64,000 nucleotides of DNA from Fusarium oxysporum f. sp. lycopersici 4287. Lineage: Eukaryota; Ascomycota; Sordariomycetes; Hypocreales; Nectriaceae. Made by a program: the position numbers and the translations under genes. A model generated the notes under the pieces. It was not told the DNA's origin and did no database searches. It was given only the letters and a program-made list of their open reading frames with translations. The stretch covers positions 3,853,351 through 3,917,350 of the forward strand of contig NC_030988.1 in assembly GCF_000149955.1 (NCBI RefSeq), read 5' to 3'. Positions 54,765-64,000 of the stretch are shown piece by piece (position 1 is the stretch's first letter; each line of letters starts with the position of its first letter).

Positions 54765-56236
54765 TGCAGATTGCGTCTCGATAGGCTGGAGCCTCTTCGT
54801 AGTTGGAAGTAGTCTATTTGAATATGATGTTAGTTCAGCTTGACAGTGGTTGACTGGCATTGAAGAATGAGGAGTCGTTGTATACCCAAGGACGCTGCAA
54901 CTGAATAATAAGGTTGGTTGATGGCTGAGTCATAATGCAGGTTTAACGTGTCGAAACTGAGAGAAGAAGTTTTTTCCAGATATTATGCATGATACCTTAT
55001 TATGCAGGAAATAGCGTTTTGTTTTTAAAACTGTAACCTTCATCTATCTCGACAACGTATTGGATAAAGTTATCAGATTATTTCAGCTTGACAACTTTTT
55101 GATCTGATTACATAGAGGTCCAGTGTTTAGCAATACAATCCAACCATACCGTTCAATCGATAGTAGCATGCAGAGATCAAGATCTCGTACGCTGGAAGAA
55201 GTCGCTGGGCAGTAATAAGCGTTGTGTTGCATCAAGGTTATGGCATGCAATTCATTAGATACAATCTTGTACAACCAGGCTGACTATTCAAAGATCCTCA
55301 AACAAATGTTTATTTTGCGTTTACAATAACATGGGCTCATTCTCTGATAACATGATAAAATTGAGCCGTTCATTTTACATTGGCAGTCAGGTGTTCTGAC
55401 ATGTGGCACACGTCATTCCAGGCTTTAGACGGATCATACAGTCTCGGCTACGTAGAGCTTTGAACGTAAGAAACAGCGGAACACTACAGTTAAATTACCT
55501 TAAATCAGGATGCGTGGATTCGGTTACGTGGCATCGGCAAGTCCTTGCAATCCAACAGTCGAAGTGACTGAAGGAATGACTTACATGTGATGCTACGCCT
55601 TGTATGCTGCTTCCGATAGTTAATATAAGAAGTTAATTTTGCATATCACACACGCAACTTCCGCACGAAGTGTATTATCGTCAAATGCAATCAGCGAATA
55701 CAACACTCATTATACTGAGATGATCTGGTCATCTATTCATTTTCAGCTGTTGTTGCGGCCGAGACGATACATTTTTATGCGCGACTTTAATAATCTGATC
55801 ATCATTGTGGCTTGATCGTTAAGGTGGCAATAAGTGACTAGACTTCCGAAGCTCGTGAGGGGAGCTACAACGGAGGATAAAACGTGTTTCTTTAGCTGTA
55901 CTCTGCCAGTACGCAAATACGCTTCCAATACGACACAAACCAATGACACGAAACGGTCAAATCACCAAAGTTTTCTCACTTGGTAATGCTGATAGGCTGA
56001 TTAGAGTCAGTTAGTTGATGATAGTATTTCCTTATGATCAAACTCAAGCATTGTCTCTTTGTTAATATGCAGACAGTATCCATGGAAAAAACGTCTATTG
56101 GCGAGTGAATTTTAGGGCAGCTCAGTGCAACTGCGTCGGCCGAGTTTCTCAGTCAACTTTTAATCGAGGAAAAACATTATCCGGCGACTAATGCATCCTC
56201 ACTGCTCTTGGCTCAACGAGCTCGCATTCTTCTTCC
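54765..56236. other. Unassigned AT-rich stretch between LDH and PDC remnants
   Basis: About 1.5 kb has no recognisable gene, element end or repeat. The last part may be the promoter of the pyruvate decarboxylase remnant. Confidence 0.4.
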
Positions 56237-56608
56237 ATGTCACCTTCCACAGGAGGTGATTATCTCGCCGCAAGACTTGTGCAGATTGGCATCCGTCATC
56301 ATTGTATCGTTCTAGGGACTTATAACCTCATCCTCCTTGAGAAACTTGAGGCTCATCCATCCCTGGCCGGAGTCGGCTGCACGAATGAGCTGAGCTGCTC
56401 CTTAGCTGCCGAAGGCTACGCTCGTGGCAAGGGACTTGGCGTTTGCATAACCAGCTATAGCGTAGGCGCCTTCTCAGCCTTCAATGGCGTTGGTAGTGCT
56501 TATGCAGAGAATGTCCCTGTTTCCCTCATCAGTGGATCACCCAATACTAACGATATAGGGCGTCTAATAAACCACAACCTCGGTTAATATGACACGACAT
56601 ACTTTGGA
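56237..56608 (+). pseudogene. Pyruvate decarboxylase N-terminal fragment
   Basis: From ATG 56237 the frame reads DYLAARLVQIGIRHHCIVLG, then TYNLILLEKLEAHPSLAGVG. Next come CTNELSCSLAAEGYARGKGL, then TYSVGAF-like ITSYSVGAFSAFNGVGSAYA and SLISGSPNTNDIG. This is the thiamine-diphosphate enzyme N-terminal domain of pyruvate decarboxylase, with the conserved catalytic Glu in TNEL. A TAA at 56585-56587 interrupts the HNLG-x-YDTTYF region, and about 20 bases later the LINE 3' sequence begins. The remaining 80 percent of the enzyme is absent. The LINE insertion or an associated deletion probably removed it. Confidence 0.88.
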
Positions 56609-56767
56609 AAAACCGGGGGCCCTCAATTCCTTCAGGATTCAGACTGTTAGTCTGAATGTCCTAGAATTAGAGTTCAAAAGTCCTAGATGAAATAATTTAG
56701 ATATATAAACCCGAGAAGAACATTTATCTCATAATTAACCACAAATTTAATATAACGTATATATATA

Positions 56768-58593
56768 ACGTGGTTGATAAGCGGGTGTCACAAAGAACCC
56801 TCAATTTACATCATGTCCATTTGATCAGATACTTTTCAACCACCAAATATGTCACAACCCTCAGATGAAGCTAGAATTCTTCTTGCACTTCAGGCCCTTC
56901 AAAATGACCCCAAATTAAGTATCCGACGCGCTGCAACTATCTATAAAGTCCATTACCGTACCTTACATCGTCGTCAACATGGCATTCAATCACGACGCGA
57001 TTCCATCCCAAACTCACGGAAACTATCTGATCTAGAAGAACAGATAATAATTCGATTCGTCCTTGGCCTAGATTCGCGAGGATTTCCTTCGCGATTGTGT
57101 TTTGTGGAAGAAATGGCCAATTCTCTGCTTATAGACCGCGACGCGTCACCTGTTGGCAAGCGCTGGGCTCATAACTTCATAAAGTGACAACCAGAGCTAA
57201 AGATGCGTATATTTCGGAGATATGACTCTCAGAGAGTCAAATGCGAAGATCCGACTATTATTCGTGGCTGGTTCAGGCTTATACAGAACACAATCGCGAA
57301 GTATGGTATCCGATCAGATGATATCTGGAACTTTGATGAGACAGGCTTTATGGTGGGCGTTATTATGGCCGGAATGGTTGTCACCGGTTCAGAAAGGCAA
57401 GGAAGACCAAAATCAGTGCAGCCTGGAAACCGGGAATGGATTACTGTGATCCAGGCGATTAATGCGGAAGGCCAATCGATCGCGCCGTCTATCATTGGTG
57501 CAGGCCAATATCACCTTGCGAATTGGTACCGAGAATGCAACCTCCCAGGTGATTGGGTTATTGCAACGAGCCAAAATGGATGGACAAATAACGAGCTGGG
57601 TCTTAATTGGCTAAAGCACTTTGATCGGTTTAAAACTAACCGATCAACTGGTCCCTATCGTCTTCTGATCCTTGACAGTCACAAAAGCCACCACTCTGCC
57701 GATTTCGAGAGGTATTATAAGGAGAACAAGATCATTACGCTATGTATTCCTGCTCATGCACCTCACTTACTTCAACCCATTGATGTTGGGTGCTTTGGGC
57801 CGCTAAAACAGGCTTATGGTCGAGAAATAGAGCATCTGATTAAATGCTCTATAACCCATATTTCTAAGAACGAGTTCTTTTCTGCCTTCTATACTGCATT
57901 TAAAGCTACTTTTACTGAAAGAAATATCCGGGGAGGTTTTAGAGGAGCTGGACTTGCTCCTTTTAACCCGGAAAATGTAATCTCAAAGCTTGATGTGCAG
58001 CTACGGACTCCAACGCCTCCCGGGGAGGCTGCTAAACCTTCGACCCCATGGGGTTCAAAGACCCCAAAGACAGCAACTGAGGCTCAATCTCAATCTGAAT
58101 ACCTCGAAAGGCGAATCGGAAGTCATAAAAGCAGCTCCCCAGAGTCAATAGTTGAAGCTTTAAACTCTAGTACTAAAGCAACAAAGGCCGCTCTACATCG
58201 GCTAGCCTTAGTAGAGGCTAGGTTAAAGGATCTTGAACAAGCAAATAAGATACTAAGCCGGCGCCGAAGGGCAAAAAGGACTAGACTACAGAAAGGAGGG
58301 GCAATGACGGTACAGGAAGCATCGCAAGTAATTGATCAGTTGGATGTTGATGCGCAGGTAGTGGCCGAATGATCTAGAAATGGTGCTCAAGGAAGGTCGG
58401 AGCGCCCGGGTGGTCGGCGTTGCGGTGTATGCGGCAAGGCCGGGCATAATGCAAGGACCTGTCGGGTAGTGATTGAGACCCCAAGAGAAGAGTATAGTGA
58501 GTAGTTTTAATTGATTAGATGGTTTATGGCGGTTTTAAAGCGATTTAAAGTCAAGAGGTTGAGATTTTTGTGACACTCGCTTATCGACCACGT
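56768..58593 (+). mobile_element. Pogo/Fot1-like element D1, 1826 bp
   Basis: The 27-bp TIRs have two mismatches: ACGTGGTTGATAAGCGGGTG on the left, ACGTGGTCGATAAGCGAGTG on the right read inward; both continue TCACAAA. TA flanks both sides (56766-56767 and 58594-58595). The element is inserted in an AT-rich (TATATA) spot in the tail of LINE copy 3. Confidence 0.92.
56849..58504 (+). pseudogene. Pogo transposase D1 with C-terminal zinc knuckle, two in-frame TGA codons
   Basis: One frame extends from ATG 56849 to 58504. A TGA at 57185-57187 follows HNFIK and a second TGA at 58370-58372 follows VVAE. The N-terminus has an HTH (LSIRRAATIYKVHYRTLHRR) and a CENP-B-like part. The catalytic Asp are in IWNFDETGFMVG, LLILDSHKSHHS and HAPHLLQPIDVGCFGPLK. 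The C-terminal tail contains RTPTPPGEA, SSPESIVEALNSS, a basic coiled coil and a CX2CX4HX4C knuckle (CGVCGKAGHNARTC). The knuckle lies after the second TGA. The first TGA fits a CGA-to-TGA change. No frameshift was seen. Confidence 0.88.
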
Positions 58594-58636
58594 TATATAT
58601 ATTCATTCAGTTCCCCTGCGCAATATAAACAACACC

Positions 58637-59351
58637 GAATGGCCCATTCCCATCTATAAATACAACCCCGGGAACAGCTCAAATGCAAAAATTACAATTC
58701 TTACGCTCGCCGATAGTAGTGACGACTTGCAAAACATTCCCTTGCATCCACTGCCCTTAGCTGAACGTCAAATAGATGTCTTCAGTACTGTTGACGGCTC
58801 CGCTGACACTACGACTCACTGGCCGGACGGCACAGCCGTCGTTGCAACGTATCAGGGTTCCAAGGAGGGCGCCTCAACACAGAATAGCAAATCCCCGAAA
58901 ATCCCTGGTCAGAATACGTATATTAATCTCGGTCTCAACAAGCGTCCGACCTTCTTCGGTTGCAACACACACTCCAATAACTCAGGACCAATGATTGTTT
59001 ACCAACCCCATGCGCTGTATATATATGGGTCCAACTTCGCAATCTTTGACCTCAAATACAGTGATACTGAGCGGAACTACATTGTTAGCAACGGCTACAA
59101 ACATCGCAACCATGGGCAATGTCACGGTGGACTCAGACTGGCCCGCCTGCGTAGGCTGCGCGGTGTTGGCACGCAGCTTGGTACGCACAGGTACGAAGAC
59201 ACTATCCAAACGCGTAGACTGCTTCTCGAGGTCCTATTGGAATGGTGCGACAAACTCAACAATTCCGGGTACATACGAGCCGGAGCAAATCATTGTCAGT
59301 GGCGTAGGGCACTCAGCACCCGTTGTGGTGGCGGTAGGAGTTACCTGGTAG
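58637..59351 (+). pseudogene. Lysophospholipase (phospholipase B) C-terminal fragment, frameshifted
   Basis: Directly after the LINE tail the reading gives PGNSSNAKITILTLADSSDD then LQNIPLHPLPLAERQIDVF. Phospholipase B proteins have a DGGEDLQNIPLHP-like motif here, so the Asp region looks altered. STVDGSADTTTHWPDGTAV and NTYINLGLNKRPTFFGC follow. Near 59095 the frame changes and continues ATMGNVTVDSDWPACVGCAV, then ARSLVRTGT, and ends VVVAVGVTW-stop. The N-terminal catalytic Ser/Arg portion is missing. Such enzymes are secreted or GPI-anchored. This copy is dead by truncation and frameshift. Confidence 0.85.
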
Positions 59352-59831
59352 TCAATGTCATGTTGCTGTATGTTTTACTTGATTAATCAGAGATTAAAAA
59401 GAATCATATATGTTGTCACGATGGCTCTCGAGCTTATGATCTTCCTATGTCGGAGCCACCTCAGTATACTACGCTATTGATTCAACCTGCTGTACTCTCT
59501 ACTCTTTTCAAAGTTTTGACTATGATCTGGTTATGGTATTATCCGCCAAACACAAAACAAACTTGGATGTTGCAGGTTGTTGCTCTTCTTGTGGGCGAAT
59601 TCATCCGCGCGCTCTCACCCAGGCTAGACCGAAGTAGTAGGCATCATAATCTAGACATTGTTCGTCGCGCCATTCTCCTCTTCAGCTCTCTGGTTGTAGC
59701 CGTGCGCTCGAGAATCACCCCTTTAGTGCAGGAACCATTAGTCTACCGTCCAAATGCCACCACGTTTCAAGAGTACTTACTTGGTAAGTTTTTCAGCCTG
59801 ACGCCTGATTTCGCGCTTTGTCTCATCGATC

Positions 59832-60482
59832 CTAATATAAGTACGGAAGACGTATACCCCCTAGAGATTGTTGCGTTAGGTTTTCCGAGTGTTTAAAAAC
59901 AGGAACGAATTCATGGAAATGACCCACAAGGATCCCACTCAGAAGATGGAGGAACCATGCGATAAATGAAAAGGCCAGGACCGTCTTCCACGACCCGCAA
60001 CCCGCCCCGTTGATGGTAACTGTCCCAATGGGCCCGACTCGCCAGAAACGACCCCAATAGTAGCCCCAATAGTCGTAATACCAACCTACAGAGCAAGCGT
60101 GACCACCAGTTCTCTATAAAATAAAACGAACATTGCGCATGATTAGTATATGGTCTTAGTTATGCGGTGATATGAAAATGGAAGAGGGGAGCCATACAGT
60201 CTGAAGCAGGCAGTATGCCACGAGCCACATGACAAACATCACAAAGTCAAAGGGAAATCCCAAGAACATATTCTTAAATGGCGGACAGAAAATGAAGGAG
60301 TAGATGATACCAAGGCACGCAACAACGATGCCATAGATGATCCGTCCATCGGCATACACCTCCGCGATGCTGATAAGGTAACAGAAGCGCGAGAGAATTC
60401 CTAGGACGATTATAGCGGAGGCAAGCTCGCCAAGACGGAGAAGAATGGAAATAACTTTATGTGCAACACCAGTTCCTACCAT
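59832..60482 (-). CDS. MARVEL-type membrane protein, two exons
   Basis: Exon 1 runs 60482-60198 and exon 2 60113-59832, with an 84-bp intron (GTATGG to TATAG) in matching phase, for 188 residues. Four hydrophobic segments are visible: LGELASAIIVLGILSRFCYL, IIYGIVVACLGIIYSFIF, FPFDFVMFVMWLVAYCLL and TVLAFSFIAWFLHLLSGIL. Between the third and fourth is WYYDYWGYYWGRFWR and then GCGSW, typical of small fungal MARVEL-domain proteins. These sit in plasma or internal membranes; no enzymatic role is expected. The gene has no stop or frameshift and looks intact. A plus-strand frame at 59447-59896 overlaps its 3' end and is probably not a gene. Confidence 0.78.
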
Positions 60483-62080
60483 TTTGGAATGTAGCAGGAG
60501 TGATTGAGAAGATGATGTAGGTCACTTCAGTTTGCAACCGTTATGTGGTAGGTACAGCTAAATGAGTTTGCTGCTCAGATTAAGACGAAGTGCAAGGAGA
60601 ACTGTGGTGTATATACTTACGAGGCAACTGGTTAATTTCTGCATCTGATATCATCATTACGCAACAGTGTTATTGATCGGTAGTTTCATTGTGTCCAATT
60701 CATGTGTGGTACGAGTTGTCATATCATATGGCAGACGGCAATAGCCGCTACAGAATTGATAGATTAGCGAGAGGAGTGGAATTAAAGTTTAGGACAGAAG
60801 TCAGCATGTTCTGATAACGGGTCTGGACTGTTCCTCAGCTAAAACTTTAAAGTGCCAGTGTTATGATGAGTCATTGACTGCTGGCAGCCGTAATTCAGGG
60901 TTGTTTGACTATTCCCTATTCTGGTGCAAAGAATCTTGGTTGGTGTGGCATGCAAAGACACACATAACATCACGCAACCGACAGATTCCTTTGCAACATG
61001 TTTTTGCTGTAATTCTGTCATCGGTATGTTCCTCCTTCCCTGTGCAATTCCCATTCCTTACCCGGCTTCTTTATGCGTATACGTTAAGAACCGAATTATA
61101 TATACATTCCTTACAGCCTTTGAGAGTTGTATAGAGGAATAGGTCCCCGCATGGTGGGTGATTATGTAGAGCGTACTCACGGGCCAGGTCAGTAGCTTAG
61201 CATCCATCCAGGAATTGTTTGTCAAGTACCTAGAACTTGCAAATAGTTCCTCGAGTGCAGGTGAGGCGTTTTCGTTCGCAAGATGTACTTGATGGTGGGC
61301 CATCACGATCACAAGCAAAGATGACACTCGACGACGCGGGACAAATGAAGCAATACTAACAGTCAATGAAGGAAAAGCATAACACACCCTTTGGCTTGGG
61401 CTCAACAGGCTCTGCTGAAAATGATCGGGTCATGTTCGCTGGGTATCATGAGGCAGTAGAGGCAGGCCGACTACTATCGGAAACATTGTCTGCAGGCGGT
61501 TCCAAGGGGATCGAGATATGCTAATTTTCTAGTTTAGTCTCTTGTTCAGCCTCTTTGCGTGGTTATTCTTTTCAACTTGTGAAATCACCCGCCATCAGGA
61601 GTTGACTAACAGCAGTCTATAGTCTGTCTACAAGACAGGTTTGCGAGTGGGAGAGTGCGACTTCAACATATTCCAGAAACCCTTTCTTGACCTCTCTCTT
61701 CACTATACAGTATCTTCTTTCAAGCGCAAAATACAAGGAAGCTGGGGTGTTCGTCGTGATCATGACGTGCTTTTTCAAATTGACTAGCTATCGGACCTCC
61801 CTCCGAGCAGTTTTACTGGACGCCACCCTTGCAATTCGCCAGGGATAACGCCACATGGATCTCGCGCGTTTTTTATTGGTCAACTTGTTTTGTTAGTTGT
61901 TGTCACCCGACGATACGCTCAAGTTGATACCACTTTATGTAGAGATTACGGCACTTTGTATATTTGGCTTGTGTCCATAAGTATGTGGCTTCTTATAATT
62001 TTATCAACACATTCGGGTCATCCGGACTTTCTGATTTATTGCAAGCCCATTGCTCTGTGGCCTGCCAACCAAGTCTTGAG
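60483..62080. other. Unassigned stretch between MARVEL gene and second bHLH gene
   Basis: A minus-strand frame at 61058-61405 (115 codons) lacks a recognisable domain. On the plus strand near 61390-61524 a short frame reads STGSAENDRVMFAGYHEAVE then AGRLLSETLSAGG and stops. This could be the C-terminal scrap of an FAD enzyme, but the rest is not found. The right end should contain the 5' part or an upstream exon of the bHLH gene. Confidence 0.3.
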
Positions 62081-62560
62081 ATGAACCTTCACTATATCTG
62101 CCACGAGGCTGACACAGAGCCTCCGAGGAGAGAGCCGAATGGGCCTTTGACTCGTCCTGAGGAGGCGAGCAACCCATCGAATCAACAACCCCTTAGCAAG
62201 AATATTTCACTTCATGTTCCCGACGTTCAACTTCAACGTCAACTTCGATCAGCATCGCGCAAATCAAAGAACCGAAAACGTTGTAGCGCAGCTCCCAGCA
62301 ATCAAGAACACGCCCGAAAAAGCCATAACTTTGTCGAGAAACATTACCGTGCCCGACTCAAGGCGCAGTTTGAAAGGCTCCTCGAAGTTCTGCCAGCGGC
62401 ACAGGCACGGAGCCTTGCTGACAGGGATATCGCAGCCAATCTTGGCCAGGTTCTAAGCAGAGGACAAATATTGGATATGGCAAGAAATCGAATCCTTGAG
62501 TTGGAAGGAAAGATTGAGGTTATACTGAAAAAGAGAAGAGATGGCTATCACGTATCATGA
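62081..62560 (+). CDS. Second SREBP-like bHLH protein (5' end uncertain)
   Basis: From ATG 62081 a frame of 159 residues ends YHVS-stop. The bHLH reads SHNFVEKHYRARLKAQFERL then LEVLPAAQARSL, and the second helix reads RGQILDMARNRILELEG. The basic region has the same HN-x-VEK-x-YR pattern as the gene at 1158-2645, with Tyr after EKH. A Lys/Arg-rich stretch (SASRKSKNRKRC) precedes it, as in the first gene (LRSASHTSKNS). The upstream in-frame region lacks an ATG, so another exon could exist; the N-terminal 60 residues are not family-like. The loop is shorter than in the first gene. It is likely a paralogue, shorter and more divergent, and no stop interrupts it. Confidence 0.72.
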   Translation: MNLHYICHEADTEPPRREPNGPLTRPEEASNPSNQQPLSKNISLHVPDVQLQRQLRSASRKSKNRKRCSAAPSNQEHARKSHNFVEKHYRARLKAQFERLLEVLPAAQARSLADRDIAANLGQVLSRGQILDMARNRILELEGKIEVILKKRRDGYHVS

Positions 62561-62901
62561 CGGACATAAGGCGAGCGATTTATAGTAAGGGTACAGCATG
62601 AAAATCTTATTATCGTAATCGTATGGTCTTAGAAGGAATTTGATTTTATTCGGGACTATCAGATGGTTTTAAGAGCAATTAGTCCACGACATTAAGCATA
62701 TATAATAATATAAAATATGAAAAAAAAAAAAGGCTGCTCTTCAAAGCGCGATCTATGGTCTTGCAAGAGGTAGACTATCGTTGATCGTGAGAAGGTAACC
62801 AATAAACTCATATCTACAGCTTCAATATACGTATATATATAACTTATAGAGTAACGTACATGATAAGCGTGCGGGATAAACATTTCTCAACATTACATCT
62901 A
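62561..62901. other. AT-rich flank with a solitary pogo-type end
   Basis: After TA at 62852-62853 the sequence ACGTACATGATAAGCGTGCG resembles the D-type TIR, 48 bp before the real D2 end at 62902. It may be an older, truncated end. An A-run lies at about 62720. Confidence 0.45.
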
Positions 62902-64000
62902 ACGTATATAATAAGCGAGTGCACCAACCAAGCGAGTGCACCAGAAATTCCCACTATCAAGACAGAATAGAGCTTAAAATCACAGCAAAGCATCTAAGTA
63001 ATTGAAACTAATCTCTATACTCTTCTTCAGATATTCGTACAGCTATCTGACTTGTTCTTGTATTATGTCCAGTCTTTCCACAGGTTCTACAGCGCCTTTC
63101 TCTCGCCAGCTCTGTCCTTCCCCTACCACCACTTCTCGATAATTCGGCCACCATCTGCGTATCAACGTCTTTCTGATCAATTACATCCATACCCTCACCT
63201 ACAGTCATCTTTCCTCCATTACGTAGGCGGCTTTTTTTTTTTGCTCTGCGCCTTTTGCTAAGAGTCTCATTTGCCTGTCGAAGGATCTGATTCTCACACT
63301 TTAATAATGCTATCTGATGCATTATCGCCTTCGTTCCCTTAGAAAATGACTTGAGCGCGTTAACAATAGATGCTGGAGAGCTGTACTGGTGCCTTCTGAT
63401 TCGTCTTTCAAGGTATTCAGACTGAGAAGTGGCCTCGAGGACAGTCTTTGCCGTCTTGGGCACCCAAAGGTCGGGAAGGCTAGCCTCCTCCTTGATTGGC
63501 GTTGGAGTTCGTAGCTGCACATCAAGCTTCGATATAACACTTTCCGGGTCTAAAGGAACAAGCCCGGACCCTCTAAGCCCCCCCCCTGATATTACTTTCA
63601 GTTATAGCGGCTTGGTGGGCGGCATAAAATGCCGGAAAGAAGTCCGTCTTTGGAACATGGGTTAGAGAGCACCTAATCAGATGCTCTATTTCTCGACCAT
63701 ATGCCTTTTTGAGCGGCCCAAAGCACCCGACATCAAGAGGTTGAAGTAGATGAGATGAATGAGGCGGCATACATAGCGTAATGATGTGGTTCTCTTCGCA
63801 ATATTTTTCAAAGTCAACCGAGTGGTGACTTTCGTGTCCATCGAGGATTAGAAGACGATAGCGACCAGTTGATCGGGTTTTTGTGCATTGATCAAAGTGC
63901 TTGAGCCACTCAAGACCAGTCTCATTATCGGTCCAGCCATTTTGAGTTGTCGCAATAGCCCAATCCCCGGGGAGATTGCTTTCTTGGTACCAGCTGGCGA
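62902..64000 (-). mobile_element. Pogo element D2, running off the window
   Basis: The end at 62902 reads ACGTATATAATAAGCGAGTG and is preceded by TA (62900-62901). Inside, a second AAGCGAGTGCACC unit repeats 15 bases further on. The element extends beyond position 64000. It is related to D1 at the transposase level, but the TIR is different in detail. Confidence 0.8.
63008..64000 (-). pseudogene. Pogo transposase D2, C-terminal half, one frameshift in a 9-C run
   Basis: The reading enters from the right edge with NLPGDWAIATTQNGWTDNE. It contains the second catalytic Asp (YRLLILDGHESHHS) and the third (PHSSHLLQPLDVGCFGPLKK). At a run of nine C (63578-63586, G in sense) the frame ends NIRGGA-stop. 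One G fewer would continue into LRGSGLVPLDPESVISKLDV and the C-terminal tail at 63520-63008. That tail ends in a zinc knuckle, CRTCGKTGHNTRTS, whose last Cys has become Ser. Apart from the homopolymer shift no stop is present in the visible part. The shift could be a sequencing error, in which case the copy may be near-intact. Confidence 0.82.

Larger units (their letters stand above)
56609..58635 (+). mobile_element. LINE remnant copy 3 (3' end only), split by pogo D1
   Basis: On the plus strand, the LINE 3' untranslated region (TCAGGATTCAGACTG onward, ending near AACCACAAATTT) occupies about 56627-56750. The tail (CCCCTGCGCAATATAAACAA) is at about 58611-58631. Element D1 separates them. LINE sequence upstream is missing. 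The copy lies between a pyruvate decarboxylase fragment and a lysophospholipase fragment. Confidence 0.75.

Noticed and set aside
59447..59896. 149-codon plus-strand frame downstream of the lysophospholipase fragment
   Set aside because: It overlaps the 3' exon of the well-supported MARVEL-type gene on the other strand and lacks a domain.

Overview
The window looks like an accessory, transposon-rich stretch of a filamentous ascomycete genome (Pezizomycotina). Host-type genes have short introns (about 45-95 bp) with GTAAGT-like donors and CTRAY-like branch points. The transposons belong to groups typical of these fungi: pogo/Fot1, Tc1/mariner, hAT/Restless-like, piggyBac-like, Tad1-like LINE and copia. 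Many dead copies carry nonsense codons where Trp, Gln or Arg codons are expected, the pattern left by repeat-induced point mutation (RIP) or similar C-to-T decay. No tRNA, rRNA or CRISPR feature was recognised by eye. There are two assembly gaps (18774-18873 and 24602-24787).

Layout. 1-5.4 kb: a partial LEA-like gene, an SREBP-type bHLH regulator and a PP1 glycogen-targeting subunit with a CBM21 domain. 6-12.4 kb: a solo LTR, a 5'-truncated LINE, an OrsD/DUF3505-like zinc-finger gene fused to a LINE ORF1 fragment, and a Tc1 element. 12.6-19.1 kb: a truncated pogo copy (A1), a complete-looking hAT element with TCAAG-rich ends, a pogo C-terminal scrap (A3) and a DDE_3 transposase. 20-22.3 kb: a TPR-CHAT (caspase-like) gene broken by one stop and one frameshift. 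22.4-27.7 kb: a decayed pogo (B2), an element end running into a gap, and an unusual pogo-like element (C1) whose terminal inverted repeats contain long poly-G runs. 28-37 kb: a conserved fungal gene, a long gene-poor stretch and a DUF7053-like gene. 37.9-41 kb: a nested stack in which a LINE remnant holds a 133-bp solo LTR and a pogo element, abutting an MFS transporter fragment. 42-49.1 kb: copia debris, an intact NmrA/isoflavone-reductase-like gene, a piggyBac pseudogene and an intact secreted FAD amine oxidase gene. 49.5-54.8 kb: an apparently intact pogo (A2) beside a dead relative (B1) that sits inside an intron of a lactate dehydrogenase pseudogene. 56.2-59.4 kb: a pyruvate decarboxylase fragment, a LINE tail invaded by pogo D1, and a lysophospholipase fragment. 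59.8-64 kb: a MARVEL-type membrane gene, a second bHLH gene and the start of another pogo (D2).

How it works together. The clearly intact host genes are scattered singletons with no obvious common pathway. The rest reads as a transposon landing zone: at least six distinguishable pogo-like families share it, two of them inserted at the same AT-rich spot of two LINE tails, and several host genes (MFS, LDH, PDC, lysophospholipase, TPR-CHAT) survive only as wreckage. The most likely active transposase source is A2 (543 codons, three exons, no stop). Family assignments come from remembered motifs, not searches.
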